Source: JAWLGW01 sp964569055
GTDB taxonomy: Bacteria > Planctomycetota > J058
Assembly: GCA_964569055.1 (NCBI GenBank)
Contig: CAZMSZ010000169.1
Span: 1-14,962, forward strand
DNA: 14,962 nucleotides
Direction: 5' to 3'
The notes beneath the pieces are model-generated. The model ran no database searches, was not told where the DNA came from, and saw nothing but the letters and a program-made list of their open reading frames with translations. This document shows, in pieces, positions 1 to 7,483 of the stretch. The translations under genes were made by a program, and so were the position numbers. Positions within the stretch are counted from its first letter, which is position 1, and each line of letters begins with the position of its first letter.

Positions 1-1079
1 GCGGCGGGGTGGGCGAGGTAGAGCCAGCCGGCCCAGAGGGGGCCGAGCATGCGGCCGAGGGAGTCGAAGGAGGCCTGGACGCCCATGGCGGCGCCTTGTC
101 CGAGGGCGCTGCGGCGGGAGACCAGAGACGTCACGGTGGGGCGGCTCAGGGCCATACCGAGGGCCACGAAGGCGATCCCGCCGAAGACCTGGTTCACGGC
201 GGCGGCGAGGGCCAGGATCACGAAGCCGCAGGCGCCCAGGAGGAGGGCGGCTCCCACGGTGGGGGCCTCGCCGAAGCGGCGTACGCTGCGGCCGACGAGG
301 AGACCCTGGGCGACGGCGCTCGCGCCGCCGAAGGCGGCGAAGGCGATGCTCGAGTCGGTCTGGGTGCCCTTGAGGTGATCCTCGACCAGGTAGACCAGGG
401 TCGAGAACGTGCTCGAGGCGCCGAACATGACGGCGAACGTCACCCAGTACCAGGCGGCCTCGGGGCCGCGGATCGCCGCCTGGAGCGAGCGGCTCAGGGC
501 GAGGCGCTCGGGGGTGGGGCCGCTGCGGGCGGGCTCGGTCAGGAACAGCAGGCCCGCGGCCGCGGTGACGAGGCCGAGGGTGGCGGAGAAGAAGAACGGG
601 GCCGCGGGGCCGAACGGGACCAGCGCGACCGCCAGGGCGGGGCCGAGCACGAAGCCCGAGGCCATGGCCGCGCCCATCAGGCCGAGCACGCTGGCGCGCT
701 CCTCGGGGGCCGAGACGTCGGCCGCGTAGGCCTGGGCGGCGGGGATCGTGGCCGCCGAGAGCAGGCCGCCGAGCACGCGGCCGAGCATGAGCACCTCGAA
801 CCGCTCGGCGAAGCCCATGATCAGGAACGACACGGCGAAGCCGACGATCCCGGCCACCAGGATCGGGCGGCGGCCGACCTTGTCCGAGAAGCTGCCCCAC
901 ACCGGCGCCGCCAGGAACTGGGCGAAGGCGTAGGCCGAGGTCATGACGCCCATGGCGAACGAGCTGGCGCCGAACTTGATCGACATGTGCCCGAGCGAGG
1001 GGAGCACCACGCCGAAGCCGACCATGGCCACGAACAGGGACGCGAACAGGACGCCGAGCTGGGCGCGGCGCGAGGGCAC
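1..1079 (-). CDS. MFS drug-efflux transporter (DHA1/TetA-like), C-terminus cut off by the window edge
   Basis: Inner-membrane secondary exporter, probably a proton-coupled antiporter for a small toxic compound. The 359 visible residues hold most of a 12-TM MFS fold. TM1 is at about 8-28. The loop 2-3 motif A (GSFSDKVGRRP, about 62-72) is clear, R101 sits in the motif B position (LGRVLGG), and a motif C-like antiporter signature (GFVLGPALAV, about 142-151) follows. The C-terminal half runs to LAHPA at the edge, so only the last TM segments are missing. I chose the GTG at 1079 because it lies 8 nt after the RND stop, starts directly ahead of TM1 and has no upstream ATG in frame. The gene is last visible in the efflux operon and is probably translationally coupled to the RND gene. 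Substrate cannot be read from sequence. A sugar or metabolite MFS is less likely given motif C. Confidence 0.88.
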   Translation of the reverse strand, partial: MPSRRAQLGVLFASLFVAMVGFGVVLPSLGHMSIKFGASSFAMGVMTSAYAFAQFLAAPVWGSFSDKVGRRPILVAGIVGFAVSFLIMGFAERFEVLMLGRVLGGLLSAATIPAAQAYAADVSAPEERASVLGLMGAAMASGFVLGPALAVALVPFGPAAPFFFSATLGLVTAAAGLLFLTEPARSGPTPERLALSRSLQAAIRGPEAAWYWVTFAVMFGASSTFSTLVYLVEDHLKGTQTDSSIAFAAFGGASAVAQGLLVGRSVRRFGEAPTVGAALLLGACGFVILALAAAVNQVFGGIAFVALGMALSRPTVTSLVSRRSALGQGAAMGVQASFDSLGRMLGPLWAGWLYLAHPA

Positions 1080-1087
1080 GGCGCGGC

Positions 1088-4000
1088 TCAGGCGCTCGGC
1101 GCGCCGTCGGGCGCGGCGTCGAGGCCGCCGTCCCCGGGCGGGCCGCTCGCGTCGATCGCGTCGCCGCCGCGGTGGCCGCGCAGCCAGCGCACCACCCGCC
1201 AGGTGCCGGGCTGGCGCAGGTCGTCCATGACCGTGTAGACGGCGGGCACGACCAGGAGCGTGAGCAGGGTCGAGGTCGTCAGGCCGCCGATCACCGCGAT
1301 CGCCATGGGGCCGCGCGACTCGGCGCCCGCGCCGGTGCCGACGGCGAGCGGGAGCATGCCGAAGATCATGGCGAGCGTGGTCATGAGGATCGGCCGCAGG
1401 CGGGTCGGGCCCGCCTCGAGCAGCGCGCCGTCGCGGTCGAGCCCGTCGCGCTCGCGCAGGGTGTTGGTGTAGTCGACCAGCAGGATCGCGTTCTTGGTGA
1501 CCAGGCCCATCAGCATGATGATCCCGATCATGGTGTAGATGTTCATGGTCTTGCCCGTCGCGATCAGGGCGCCCAGCGCGCCGACGAGCGACAGCGGCAG
1601 CGAGAGCATGATCGTGAGCGGGTGCACGAAGCTCTCGAACTGCGAGGCCAGCACCATGTAGATGATCACCACCGCCAGGAACAGCGCGAACAGGAGGCTC
1701 TCGAACGACTCGCGCATGGTGTCGGCCTGCCCGGCGAAGCCGAACGAGTAGCCCGAGGGGAGGCCGAACGAGGCCACGAGCGCGTTGAGCTCGGAGGTGG
1801 CCTCGCCCAGCACCTTCTTGTCGCGCTGCAGGTTGGCCGTGACGGTGATCTGGCGGGTGCGGTTGAAGCGGTCGATCTGGACCGGGCCCGTGCGCACCTC
1901 GACCTCGGCCACGTTCTGCACCCGCACGAGCTGGCCGCGGTCGTTGCGCACCGTGAGCGCCTCGATGTCCTCGGGGCGGCCGCGGAACGGCTCGAGCAGG
2001 CGCACGGCCACGTCGTAGCGGTCGCCGTCGGCCCGGAACTTGGTCACGTCCGCCCCGCCCACCAGCGCGCGCACCGTGGTCGCCACGGCCAGCGGGTCGA
2101 CCCCGAGGTCGGCCGCCCGGTCGCGCTTGATCGTCACGCCCACCTCGGGCTTGTTCCGGTCGTAGGTGGTGTCGGGGTCCGCGTAGCCCGGGGTGCGCAG
2201 CATGTGGGCACGCACCTGCTGGGCCACCTGGTCGAGCCGCTCGAGGTCGGGCCCGCGCAGCTCGAGCTGCACGTCGGAGGTCTTGTTCCCGCCGCCCGAG
2301 ACGCGCGGGACGATCTCGACCGAGAACCGCCCGCCCTCCATGCCGGCGAGCTGCTCGCGCATCCACTGCATGGCCTCGAGCTGGCCGAGCGGACGGGCGT
2401 CCTTCTCGACCATCTTCACGTACATCACGCCCTCGTTCACCCGCTGGAGCTGGTCGCTCCCGATCGTGGTGAACGTGTAGGCCACCCAGGGCTGCTCCTG
2501 CACCAGCCCGCGCATGCGCTCCAGCAGCGCGTCGGTGGTCTGGACCGAGGCGCCCAGCGGCGCCTTGACGCGCACGTTGAACTCGCTCTGGTCCTCCACC
2601 GGGACGAACTCGGCGCGCAGGTACTTGCCGAGCGAGAGCGTGCCCACGAACACCCCGATCGCGACCGCGATCGTGACCATGCGCCAGCGCACCGCGCGCC
2701 GCAGCAGCCACGAGTAGCCCCCGTCGATCGCGTCGAGCACCCGCCCGATCGCGCGGAAGATCGGGCCGTGGACGAGGCCCGCCTTGAGCAGCCGGGCCGA
2801 GAGCATGGGGATCAGGGTCAGCGCCACGAACAGGCTGATCAACACGGCGATGCACACCGTCACGCCGAACTGGAAGAAGAACCGCCCGACGATCCCCTTC
2901 ATGAACGCCACGGGGAGGAACACCGCCACCACCGAGGCGGTGATCGCGATGACCGCCAGACCGATCTCGGCGGTGCCCGTGCGCGCGGCGTCGCGCGGCG
3001 GCGTGCCCTCCTCGACGTGGCGGAAGATGTTCTCCACGACCACGATCGCGTCGTCGATCAGCAGGCCGATCGACAGCGAGAGCGCGAGCATGGTCATCAT
3101 GTTCATGGTGAAGTCGAGCGCGTCCATGGCGATGAACGTGGCGATCACGCTGGTCGGGATCGCCAGGGCGCTGATCGCCGTGATCCGGAAGTCGCGCAGG
3201 AACACGAACACGATCAGGACCGCGAGCGCGCCGCCCACGATCAGGTGGAACTGGATCTCGTGGATCGAGTGCTCGATGTAGACCGAGAGGTCCTGGGCCA
3301 CCTCCAGGCTCACGCCGCGCGGGCCGAGCTCGGCCCGCAGCTCGTCCACCTCGGCCTTGACCGCCTCGGCCACCTCGACGGTGTTGGTGCCCGACTGCCG
3401 CCGCACGAGCAGGCCGATCGCCGGCTGGCCGTCGAGGCGCGCCACGCTGCGCCGCTCCTCGAGCCCGTCCTCGGCCTTGCCGACGTCGCGCAGCCGGATC
3501 GGCGCGCCGCCGCGGAACGCGATCACCATCTGGTCGAAGTCGGCCGCGCTCGCGAACTCGGCGCGGGTCTTGACCACGTACTCCAGCGGCCCCGTCTCGA
3601 CCCGGCCGCCGGGGAACTCGACGTGCTCGCGCTGCAGCGCCCGCTCCACGTCCTGGACCGCCAGCCCGTACCCCTCGAGCTTGGCGCGGTCGAGCCAGAT
3701 CCAGATCTTGCGCTCCTGGTCGCCGACCAGGCGCACCTGCCCCACGTTCTTGACCCGCTGCAGCCGCTCCTTGATCGTCTTGTCGGCCAGCCGGGTCAGG
3801 TCGCCGAGCGGCAGGTCGGCCGAGACCACCACCGCCATGATCGGCGCCGAGTCGATGTCGAACTTCTCGACCACCGGGTCCTCGGCGTCGCTGGGCAGCT
3901 CCCCGCGCACCGTGCCCAGCTTCGACTGCACCTCCTGGTAGGCGACGTCGACCGGCTTCTCGAGCTCGAACTCGATCACCACCTGCGAGAAGCCCTCGGC

Positions 4001-4252
4001 GCTGGTCGAGCGCAGCGCCTTGATCGCGGAGATGGTGGAGACCGCCTCCTCGATCGGGTCGGTGACCGTCGTCTCGATCGTCTCGGGGTCGGCCCCCCGC
4101 AGCTCGGTCACGATCGTGATCACCGGGAACTCGACCCGCGGGAACAGGTCGATCCCCAGGTTGCGGAGCCCGACGAGCCCGAACACGACCAGCGCCATCA
4201 CGATCATGGTCGTGAACACGGGCCGACGAATCGCGACGTCCGACAGGATCAT
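1088..4252 (-). CDS. Efflux RND transporter permease (AcrB/HAE1 family)
   Basis: Proton-driven inner-membrane pump of a tripartite efflux complex, taking substrates from the periplasm or outer leaflet to a TolC-type channel. At 1054 residues it has the normal full length. TM1 is at 11-29 and is followed by the GIDLFPRVEFP segment. The first periplasmic porter/docking domain covers about 35-330, TM2-TM6 about 335-485, TM7 about 524-541, the second periplasmic domain about 545-845, and TM8-TM12 about 850-1008. The proton-relay pair D400-D401 lies in TM4 (GLLIDDAIVVVEN) and the matching TM10 lysine is K920 (GLVTKNAILLVDY), so it should be active. The C-terminal 45 residues are a Gly/Asp/Pro-rich tail. 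The ATG at 4252 gives the canonical N-terminus; only a weak GGTG is visible as a ribosome-binding site. HAE1 rather than heavy-metal CusA type is inferred from overall motifs. Confidence 0.96.
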   Translation of the reverse strand: MILSDVAIRRPVFTTMIVMALVVFGLVGLRNLGIDLFPRVEFPVITIVTELRGADPETIETTVTDPIEEAVSTISAIKALRSTSAEGFSQVVIEFELEKPVDVAYQEVQSKLGTVRGELPSDAEDPVVEKFDIDSAPIMAVVVSADLPLGDLTRLADKTIKERLQRVKNVGQVRLVGDQERKIWIWLDRAKLEGYGLAVQDVERALQREHVEFPGGRVETGPLEYVVKTRAEFASAADFDQMVIAFRGGAPIRLRDVGKAEDGLEERRSVARLDGQPAIGLLVRRQSGTNTVEVAEAVKAEVDELRAELGPRGVSLEVAQDLSVYIEHSIHEIQFHLIVGGALAVLIVFVFLRDFRITAISALAIPTSVIATFIAMDALDFTMNMMTMLALSLSIGLLIDDAIVVVENIFRHVEEGTPPRDAARTGTAEIGLAVIAITASVVAVFLPVAFMKGIVGRFFFQFGVTVCIAVLISLFVALTLIPMLSARLLKAGLVHGPIFRAIGRVLDAIDGGYSWLLRRAVRWRMVTIAVAIGVFVGTLSLGKYLRAEFVPVEDQSEFNVRVKAPLGASVQTTDALLERMRGLVQEQPWVAYTFTTIGSDQLQRVNEGVMYVKMVEKDARPLGQLEAMQWMREQLAGMEGGRFSVEIVPRVSGGGNKTSDVQLELRGPDLERLDQVAQQVRAHMLRTPGYADPDTTYDRNKPEVGVTIKRDRAADLGVDPLAVATTVRALVGGADVTKFRADGDRYDVAVRLLEPFRGRPEDIEALTVRNDRGQLVRVQNVAEVEVRTGPVQIDRFNRTRQITVTANLQRDKKVLGEATSELNALVASFGLPSGYSFGFAGQADTMRESFESLLFALFLAVVIIYMVLASQFESFVHPLTIMLSLPLSLVGALGALIATGKTMNIYTMIGIIMLMGLVTKNAILLVDYTNTLRERDGLDRDGALLEAGPTRLRPILMTTLAMIFGMLPLAVGTGAGAESRGPMAIAVIGGLTTSTLLTLLVVPAVYTVMDDLRQPGTWRVVRWLRGHRGGDAIDASGPPGDGGLDAAPDGAPSA

Positions 4253-4274
4253 GGATCACCACAGAAGAGAGGAA

Positions 4275-4401
4275 GGCAGGGGGAATAAGAAATATCAACA
4301 GGGAATTGAAAATGAGAAATTAGAAATGACTGTAAATTGCTCAAGTTATTTCTCATTTCTTAATTTCTAATTTCTTGTTGATATTTCTTATTTCCTCTGC
4401 C
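4275..4401. repeat. AT-rich imperfect inverted repeat (about 127 bp) between the pump gene and the four-helix-bundle gene
   Basis: The left arm 4275-4300 and the complement of the right arm 4376-4401 match at 24 of 26 positions without gaps. They share GGCAG at the outer end and AATAAGAAATATCAACA inside. Both mismatches are G against A, so a plus-strand transcript would pair through G-U. Inner parts (4301-4337 and 4343-4375) are looser inverted copies built from AGAAATTAG/GAAATGAG-like units, leaving a centre near 4338-4342. Composition is AT-rich while all neighbours are GC-rich. The right arm encodes the last residues and stop of the four-helix-bundle gene. The repeat could be a terminal structure of a small mobile unit, an RNA hairpin or the scar of a second copy; no transposase is present. 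Confidence 0.85.
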
Positions 4402-4812
4402 GAAGTCGGATCGCTTGGCTCGACTCCGCTCACGCGCCCCGATCGTGGTCTCGCGGGTGTGTCCTTGCCTGGCGGTGCGAGCAGAGGCCTTCAAGATGGC
4501 GACCAGCTCGACGCCTTCGGCGATCAGGTCGCGCAAGGAGTCGCGCTGCGAGAGTCGGGATCGCTCGATCAGGCGGAGCCAGTAGACCGACTCGCCGACT
4601 TCTTTCGCTCCGATCAGAACCTTGTGGATGAAGTCCATCCGGCTCTCCGCCCCTCGCGCTTCCTCGTAGTGCGCCCCTCCGGCGGTACCGGACCGGACCA
4701 GTTGGCGACCGACGTGGCGCCCCTGCTGGGTGCGCGGAAGATCCCCGACAACGCGTAGGACCTCGGTAGAGAATCTCAGCAGTCTGTCCGCGATGTCGTC
4801 GCCTCTCGTCAT
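4360..4812 (-). CDS. Four-helix-bundle protein (23S rRNA intervening-sequence / S23 type)
   Basis: Small cytoplasmic helical-bundle protein of the family first seen encoded in 23S rRNA intervening sequences and related to the Avd accessory protein of diversity-generating retroelements; the role of free-standing members is unknown. Family signatures are the helix IADRLLRFSTEVLRVV (7-22), LP then GRHVGRQLVRSGTAGGAHYEEA (31-52), AESRMDFIHKVLIGAKE (55-71) and ESVYWLRLI (74-82). The core ends near residue 112. Residues 113-150 are a basic, probably disordered tail whose last 11 residues (NKKYQQEIRN and the preceding G) are read from the AT-rich inverted repeat. ATG 4812 is chosen for the GGAGGA ahead of it; an in-frame ATG at 4854 lacks one. 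GC content looks lower than in the flanking efflux genes, and it lies between adaptor and pump genes that are normally adjacent, so it is probably an insertion. It is not obviously part of the pump. Confidence 0.9.
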   Translation of the reverse strand: MTRGDDIADRLLRFSTEVLRVVGDLPRTQQGRHVGRQLVRSGTAGGAHYEEARGAESRMDFIHKVLIGAKEVGESVYWLRLIERSRLSQRDSLRDLIAEGVELVAILKASARTARQGHTRETTIGARERSRAKRSDFGRGNKKYQQEIRN

Positions 4813-4816
4813 CGTG

Positions 4817-4822
4817 TCCTCC
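4817..4822 (-). promoter_or_regulatory. Shine-Dalgarno site of the four-helix-bundle gene
   Basis: GGAGGA on the minus strand, 4 nt before ATG 4812. It decides this start over the in-frame ATG at 4854 and shows the gene has its own ribosome-binding site, unlike the coupled GTGA starts of the efflux genes around it. Confidence 0.7.
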
Positions 4823-4849
4823 GTACCTCGTTGCCCTAACAGGACGCGA

Positions 4850-4855
4850 ATCATA
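4850..4855 (-). promoter_or_regulatory. Possible -10 box (TATGAT) ahead of the four-helix-bundle gene
   Basis: TATGAT on the minus strand, 38 nt upstream of ATG 4812, in the 71-nt spacer after the adaptor stop. No convincing -35 hexamer lies 16-18 nt upstream, so this is only a candidate. If real, it would give the inserted gene, and perhaps the pump gene downstream, a promoter separate from the TetR-controlled one. Confidence 0.2.
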
Positions 4856-4883
4856 CGGACCACTCCGACATCGCCGGCCGCCT

Positions 4884-6110
4884 CTACGGAATGAGCACGC
4901 GCTCGCCGTGGGTCAGGCCGGAGAGGACCTCGACCTCGCGCTCGGTCATGAGGCCCACGTCCACGGGGCGGGCCGCGACCTGGCCGTCGCCGGCGTCGAC
5001 GCGGACGATCCAGCCGCCTTCGCCGGCGCCGAGGGCGGCGCGCGGGATCACCAGGGCGTCCTCGACGGCGCGGGTCGTGACGTGGACGCGCGCCAGCAGG
5101 CCGGGGCGGAGGTGGCCGCTCGCGTTGGCCACCACCACCCGGCAGCGAAAGGAGCGGGTGGTCTCGTCGATCGTGGGGAACACCACCGCGATCTCGCCCT
5201 CGCCGCTCCCCTCGACCCCCTCGGCCGCGTAGCGGACCCGCGTCCCCTCGCGCACGCGCGCCAACAGCTCCTGCGGGAGCGAGAACTCGAGGTAGAGCGT
5301 GGCGGTCTCCTGGACCTCGAGGAGGTGCGTGACCGGGGTCGCGGTGACCGGCTCGCCCGGGTCGACCAGGCGCGCCGAGATCACCCCGGCGAACGGCGCC
5401 TGGATCACGGTCTTGGCCAGGCGCTCCTCGGAGTAGCGCAGGGCCTGGGCCGCGCGCGCCACCCCGACCGTGGCCTCCGCGCTGCGCGCCTGGGCCTCGG
5501 CCACGCGCGACTCGGCGGAGCGGTAGCGGGCGGCCGCCTCGCGGGCCCCGAACACGGCCGCGTCGTAGCGGCTCTTGGGGATCGAGGGGGCCTGGCCGTC
5601 GGGCTTCTCCCACAGGGCCTTCATGCGGCCGAGCAGCAGGTTCGCCTCGCCCACCGCGGCGCGCGCGTGCTCCAGCTCGGCCCGGGCGGTCTTGATCGCC
5701 TGGGCCGCGCTCTCCTGGCGGGCCTTGGCCGAGTCGACCTCGGCCTTGCGCTGGGCGACCTCGATCTCGAAGAACGTGCGGTCGAGCTCGACCAGGGGCT
5801 GACCGGCGACGACGCGGTCGCCCACGTCGACGAGCACGCGCGCCACCTCGCCCGAGACCTCGGCGCCCACGCGCGTGCTCTGGCGGGCCCGGAACGAGCC
5901 GACCGCCGGGAACTCCTCGCGCAGGGTGCGCGGCACGGCGGCGGCCCAGCTCGCGCTGGCGGGCGCGGCGACGCCGGCGGGCGCGGGGGTCGGGGCGCTG
6001 GCGGCCCCCTGGGCCTGAGCGCCCGGCTCGGAGCGCGCGGCCGGGCAGCCCGTCAGGGCCAGCAGCAGGAACATGCAGCCGAGGCGAGGCAGGGTCATGG
6101 GGGCGTTCAC
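4884..6110 (-). CDS. Efflux RND transporter periplasmic adaptor subunit (HlyD/AcrA-type lipoprotein)
   Basis: Membrane-fusion protein that bridges the RND pump and the TolC-type channel in the periplasm. The 408 residues are normal for the family. The N-terminus is a lipoprotein signal with lipobox LTGC (C22), followed by an Ala/Pro/Gly-rich linker to about 60. The first lipoyl/barrel-sandwich half (VGAEVSGEVARVLVDVGDRV, about 81-100) leads into an Ala-rich coiled-coil hairpin (about 115-225). The second lipoyl half (VIQAPFAGVISARLVDPGEPV), a beta-barrel and a membrane-proximal domain ending ERVLIP follow. The start is GTG at 6110, overlapping the TolC stop as GTGA; an in-frame ATG lies four codons further on (6098) and would also keep the signal. 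It would normally be followed directly by the pump gene, but the four-helix-bundle gene and AT-rich repeat intervene. Confidence 0.94.
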   Translation of the reverse strand: MNAPMTLPRLGCMFLLLALTGCPAARSEPGAQAQGAASAPTPAPAGVAAPASASWAAAVPRTLREEFPAVGSFRARQSTRVGAEVSGEVARVLVDVGDRVVAGQPLVELDRTFFEIEVAQRKAEVDSAKARQESAAQAIKTARAELEHARAAVGEANLLLGRMKALWEKPDGQAPSIPKSRYDAAVFGAREAAARYRSAESRVAEAQARSAEATVGVARAAQALRYSEERLAKTVIQAPFAGVISARLVDPGEPVTATPVTHLLEVQETATLYLEFSLPQELLARVREGTRVRYAAEGVEGSGEGEIAVVFPTIDETTRSFRCRVVVANASGHLRPGLLARVHVTTRAVEDALVIPRAALGAGEGGWIVRVDAGDGQVAARPVDVGLMTEREVEVLSGLTHGERVLIP

Positions 6111-7483
6111 TCCGGGGCGCCGCCGAGCGCGTTGGTCAGGCGGGCCTGGGCCTGGTGGTAGGCGTACAGGGCGCGGTAGTAGTTGCTGCGCGCGCGGCTG
6201 AGCCGGTCCTCCTCGATCAGCACGTCGACGCTGGTCACGAGCCCCTGCCCGTACTGGTCGCGCACGATCCGGAGGTTCTCGGTGGCCAGCTCGATCGCCT
6301 TGCGCGCCACCGGGATCCGCTCGGCCGCGGCGCTCTGGACGAGGTAGGCCTGGCGCACGTCGAGCAGCACGTCGTCGATCTGCTCGTCGCGCAGGTCGAT
6401 CGCCTCGTCGATCTCGCGCCGCCGCTGGCTGAGCTGGGTGTAGGTGACCCCGCCGTCGAAGATCGGGATCTCCACGGCCGCGCCGCCCACGAAGAAGTCG
6501 TCGTTGAGCTGGAACTCGTCGGTCGTGTAGTTGTACGAGCCGAAGGCGTAGAGCACCGGGAAGAACTCGGCGCGGGTGCGCTTGTAGCGGGCCTGCGCGA
6601 TCGCGATCCGCTCGCGGGCCGCCTCGAGGTCGGGGCGGCGCTCGATCGCGAGCCGCAGCACCGTCTTGAGCTCGCCGCGCCAGGGCTCGACCTCGAACAC
6701 GTCCTGGACCTCGGTCGGGCGCTCCACGTCGAGGCCCAGCACCCGGTTGAGGGCGGCGCGGGCGAGCTCCACGTTGTTGCGGGCGAGGATCCGCTCCTGC
6801 TCGCGCTCCGCGAGCTGGACCTCGACGGTCAGCACGTCGTTCTGCGCGACCAGCCCCTGCGCGAGGAAGTCGCGCGCGATCTCGAGCTGGCGCTCGATCA
6901 CCTCGCGCGAGGCCTCGACCACGCCCTGGATCTTCTGGGCCTCGAGCAGGCGGAAGTAGGCGTCGCGCACGGCGAGCTCGAGGTCCTGCCCCACGCGCTC
7001 CGCCTCGAGCTCGGCCACGCGCACCCCGCGGTCGGCGGCGTCGTAGGCGTGCTCGGCCCGGCCGAACGAGTAGAGCGGCACGATCCCGCTCACCGTGACG
7101 GTCCCGATCTCGCGCTGCTGGAACGAGAGGCCCGAGCTGCCCGGCGTCTTGACCCCGGCGTCGTTGTTGCGCGCGCTGTAGCGCGCCTCGGCCTCGATCC
7201 GGGGGAGGACGCTCGCGATCACCTCGTCCACCCGATCGTCGGCGATCAGCACCCGCCGCGCGGCGATCCCGACCCGGCGGTTGTTCTCGCGCGCGAGCTC
7301 GAGGCAGTCCTCGAGCCCGAGCTGCGGGGTGCTGCTCCCGGGCCAGGCCGTGGTGGCCGCCAGCTCGGGCACCCGGGCCGGGCCGCCGAGCGCGGCCGGG
7401 ACGTACTCCGGCTCGTCCTGGCGCGGGGCGGCGCAGGCCACGAGCAGGGCCGCGAGCAGCGGCGCGAGCGCGCGGGCCTTCAC
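6107..7483 (-). CDS. TolC family outer-membrane efflux lipoprotein
   Basis: Outer-membrane channel of the tripartite pump; a trimer would form the beta-barrel and periplasmic tunnel. The 458 residues fit the OEP family, which carries two homologous halves. The signal peptide is short and ends in lipobox LVAC (C17), so the mature protein is lipid-anchored as in OprM/NodT-type members. The first half contains LGLEDCLELARENNRRV and the long helices around LEAERVGQDLELAVRDAYFR. The second half begins near RLAIERRPDLEAARERIAIA and ends with VDVLIEEDRLSRARSNYYRALYAYHQAQARL, a typical OEP closing helix. The start is GTG 7483, which overlaps the TetR stop as GTGA and fixes the signal peptide. Placement between regulator and adaptor supports assembly with the RND pump in this operon. 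The substrate cannot be inferred. Confidence 0.94.
   Translation of the reverse strand: MKARALAPLLAALLVACAAPRQDEPEYVPAALGGPARVPELAATTAWPGSSTPQLGLEDCLELARENNRRVGIAARRVLIADDRVDEVIASVLPRIEAEARYSARNNDAGVKTPGSSGLSFQQREIGTVTVSGIVPLYSFGRAEHAYDAADRGVRVAELEAERVGQDLELAVRDAYFRLLEAQKIQGVVEASREVIERQLEIARDFLAQGLVAQNDVLTVEVQLAEREQERILARNNVELARAALNRVLGLDVERPTEVQDVFEVEPWRGELKTVLRLAIERRPDLEAARERIAIAQARYKRTRAEFFPVLYAFGSYNYTTDEFQLNDDFFVGGAAVEIPIFDGGVTYTQLSQRRREIDEAIDLRDEQIDDVLLDVRQAYLVQSAAAERIPVARKAIELATENLRIVRDQYGQGLVTSVDVLIEEDRLSRARSNYYRALYAYHQAQARLTNALGGAPE

Noticed and set aside
9..1238. A plus-strand open frame of about 409 codons at the left edge
   Set aside because: Its composition is low-complexity Gly/Ala/Glu/His. 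The minus strand here encodes an MFS transporter with motifs A and C.
1172..4288. A plus-strand open frame of about 1038 codons opposite the RND pump gene
   Set aside because: It is rich in His, Arg, Asp and Gly without any domain, and lies exactly opposite a gene with full RND motifs. High GC content leaves antisense frames open.
4020..4370. A small plus-strand gene ending in the AT-rich repeat
   Set aside because: Its first two thirds are antisense to the RND N-terminus and its end is only the mirrored repeat arm; no ribosome-binding site or family was seen.
4275..4401. The AT-rich inverted repeat as a standard intrinsic terminator
   Set aside because: The stem is long, AT-rich and interrupted, with no GC-rich core followed by a U-run in the operon direction; a termination effect cannot be excluded but the form does not fit.
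4275..4401. A CRISPR array made of the AT-rich repeats
   Set aside because: Repeat units are short, irregular and contiguous, with no uniform spacers and no cas genes.
4360..4812. A true 23S rRNA intervening sequence, or an Avd gene of a diversity-generating retroelement
   Set aside because: No rRNA sequence flanks the gene, and there is no reverse transcriptase or template/variable repeat pair in the window.
4813..5613. An N-terminal extension of the four-helix-bundle gene up to 5613
   Set aside because: That stretch is Arg/Gly/Pro-rich and lies over the adaptor coding region in another frame. The GGAGGA at 4817-4822 supports the start at 4812.
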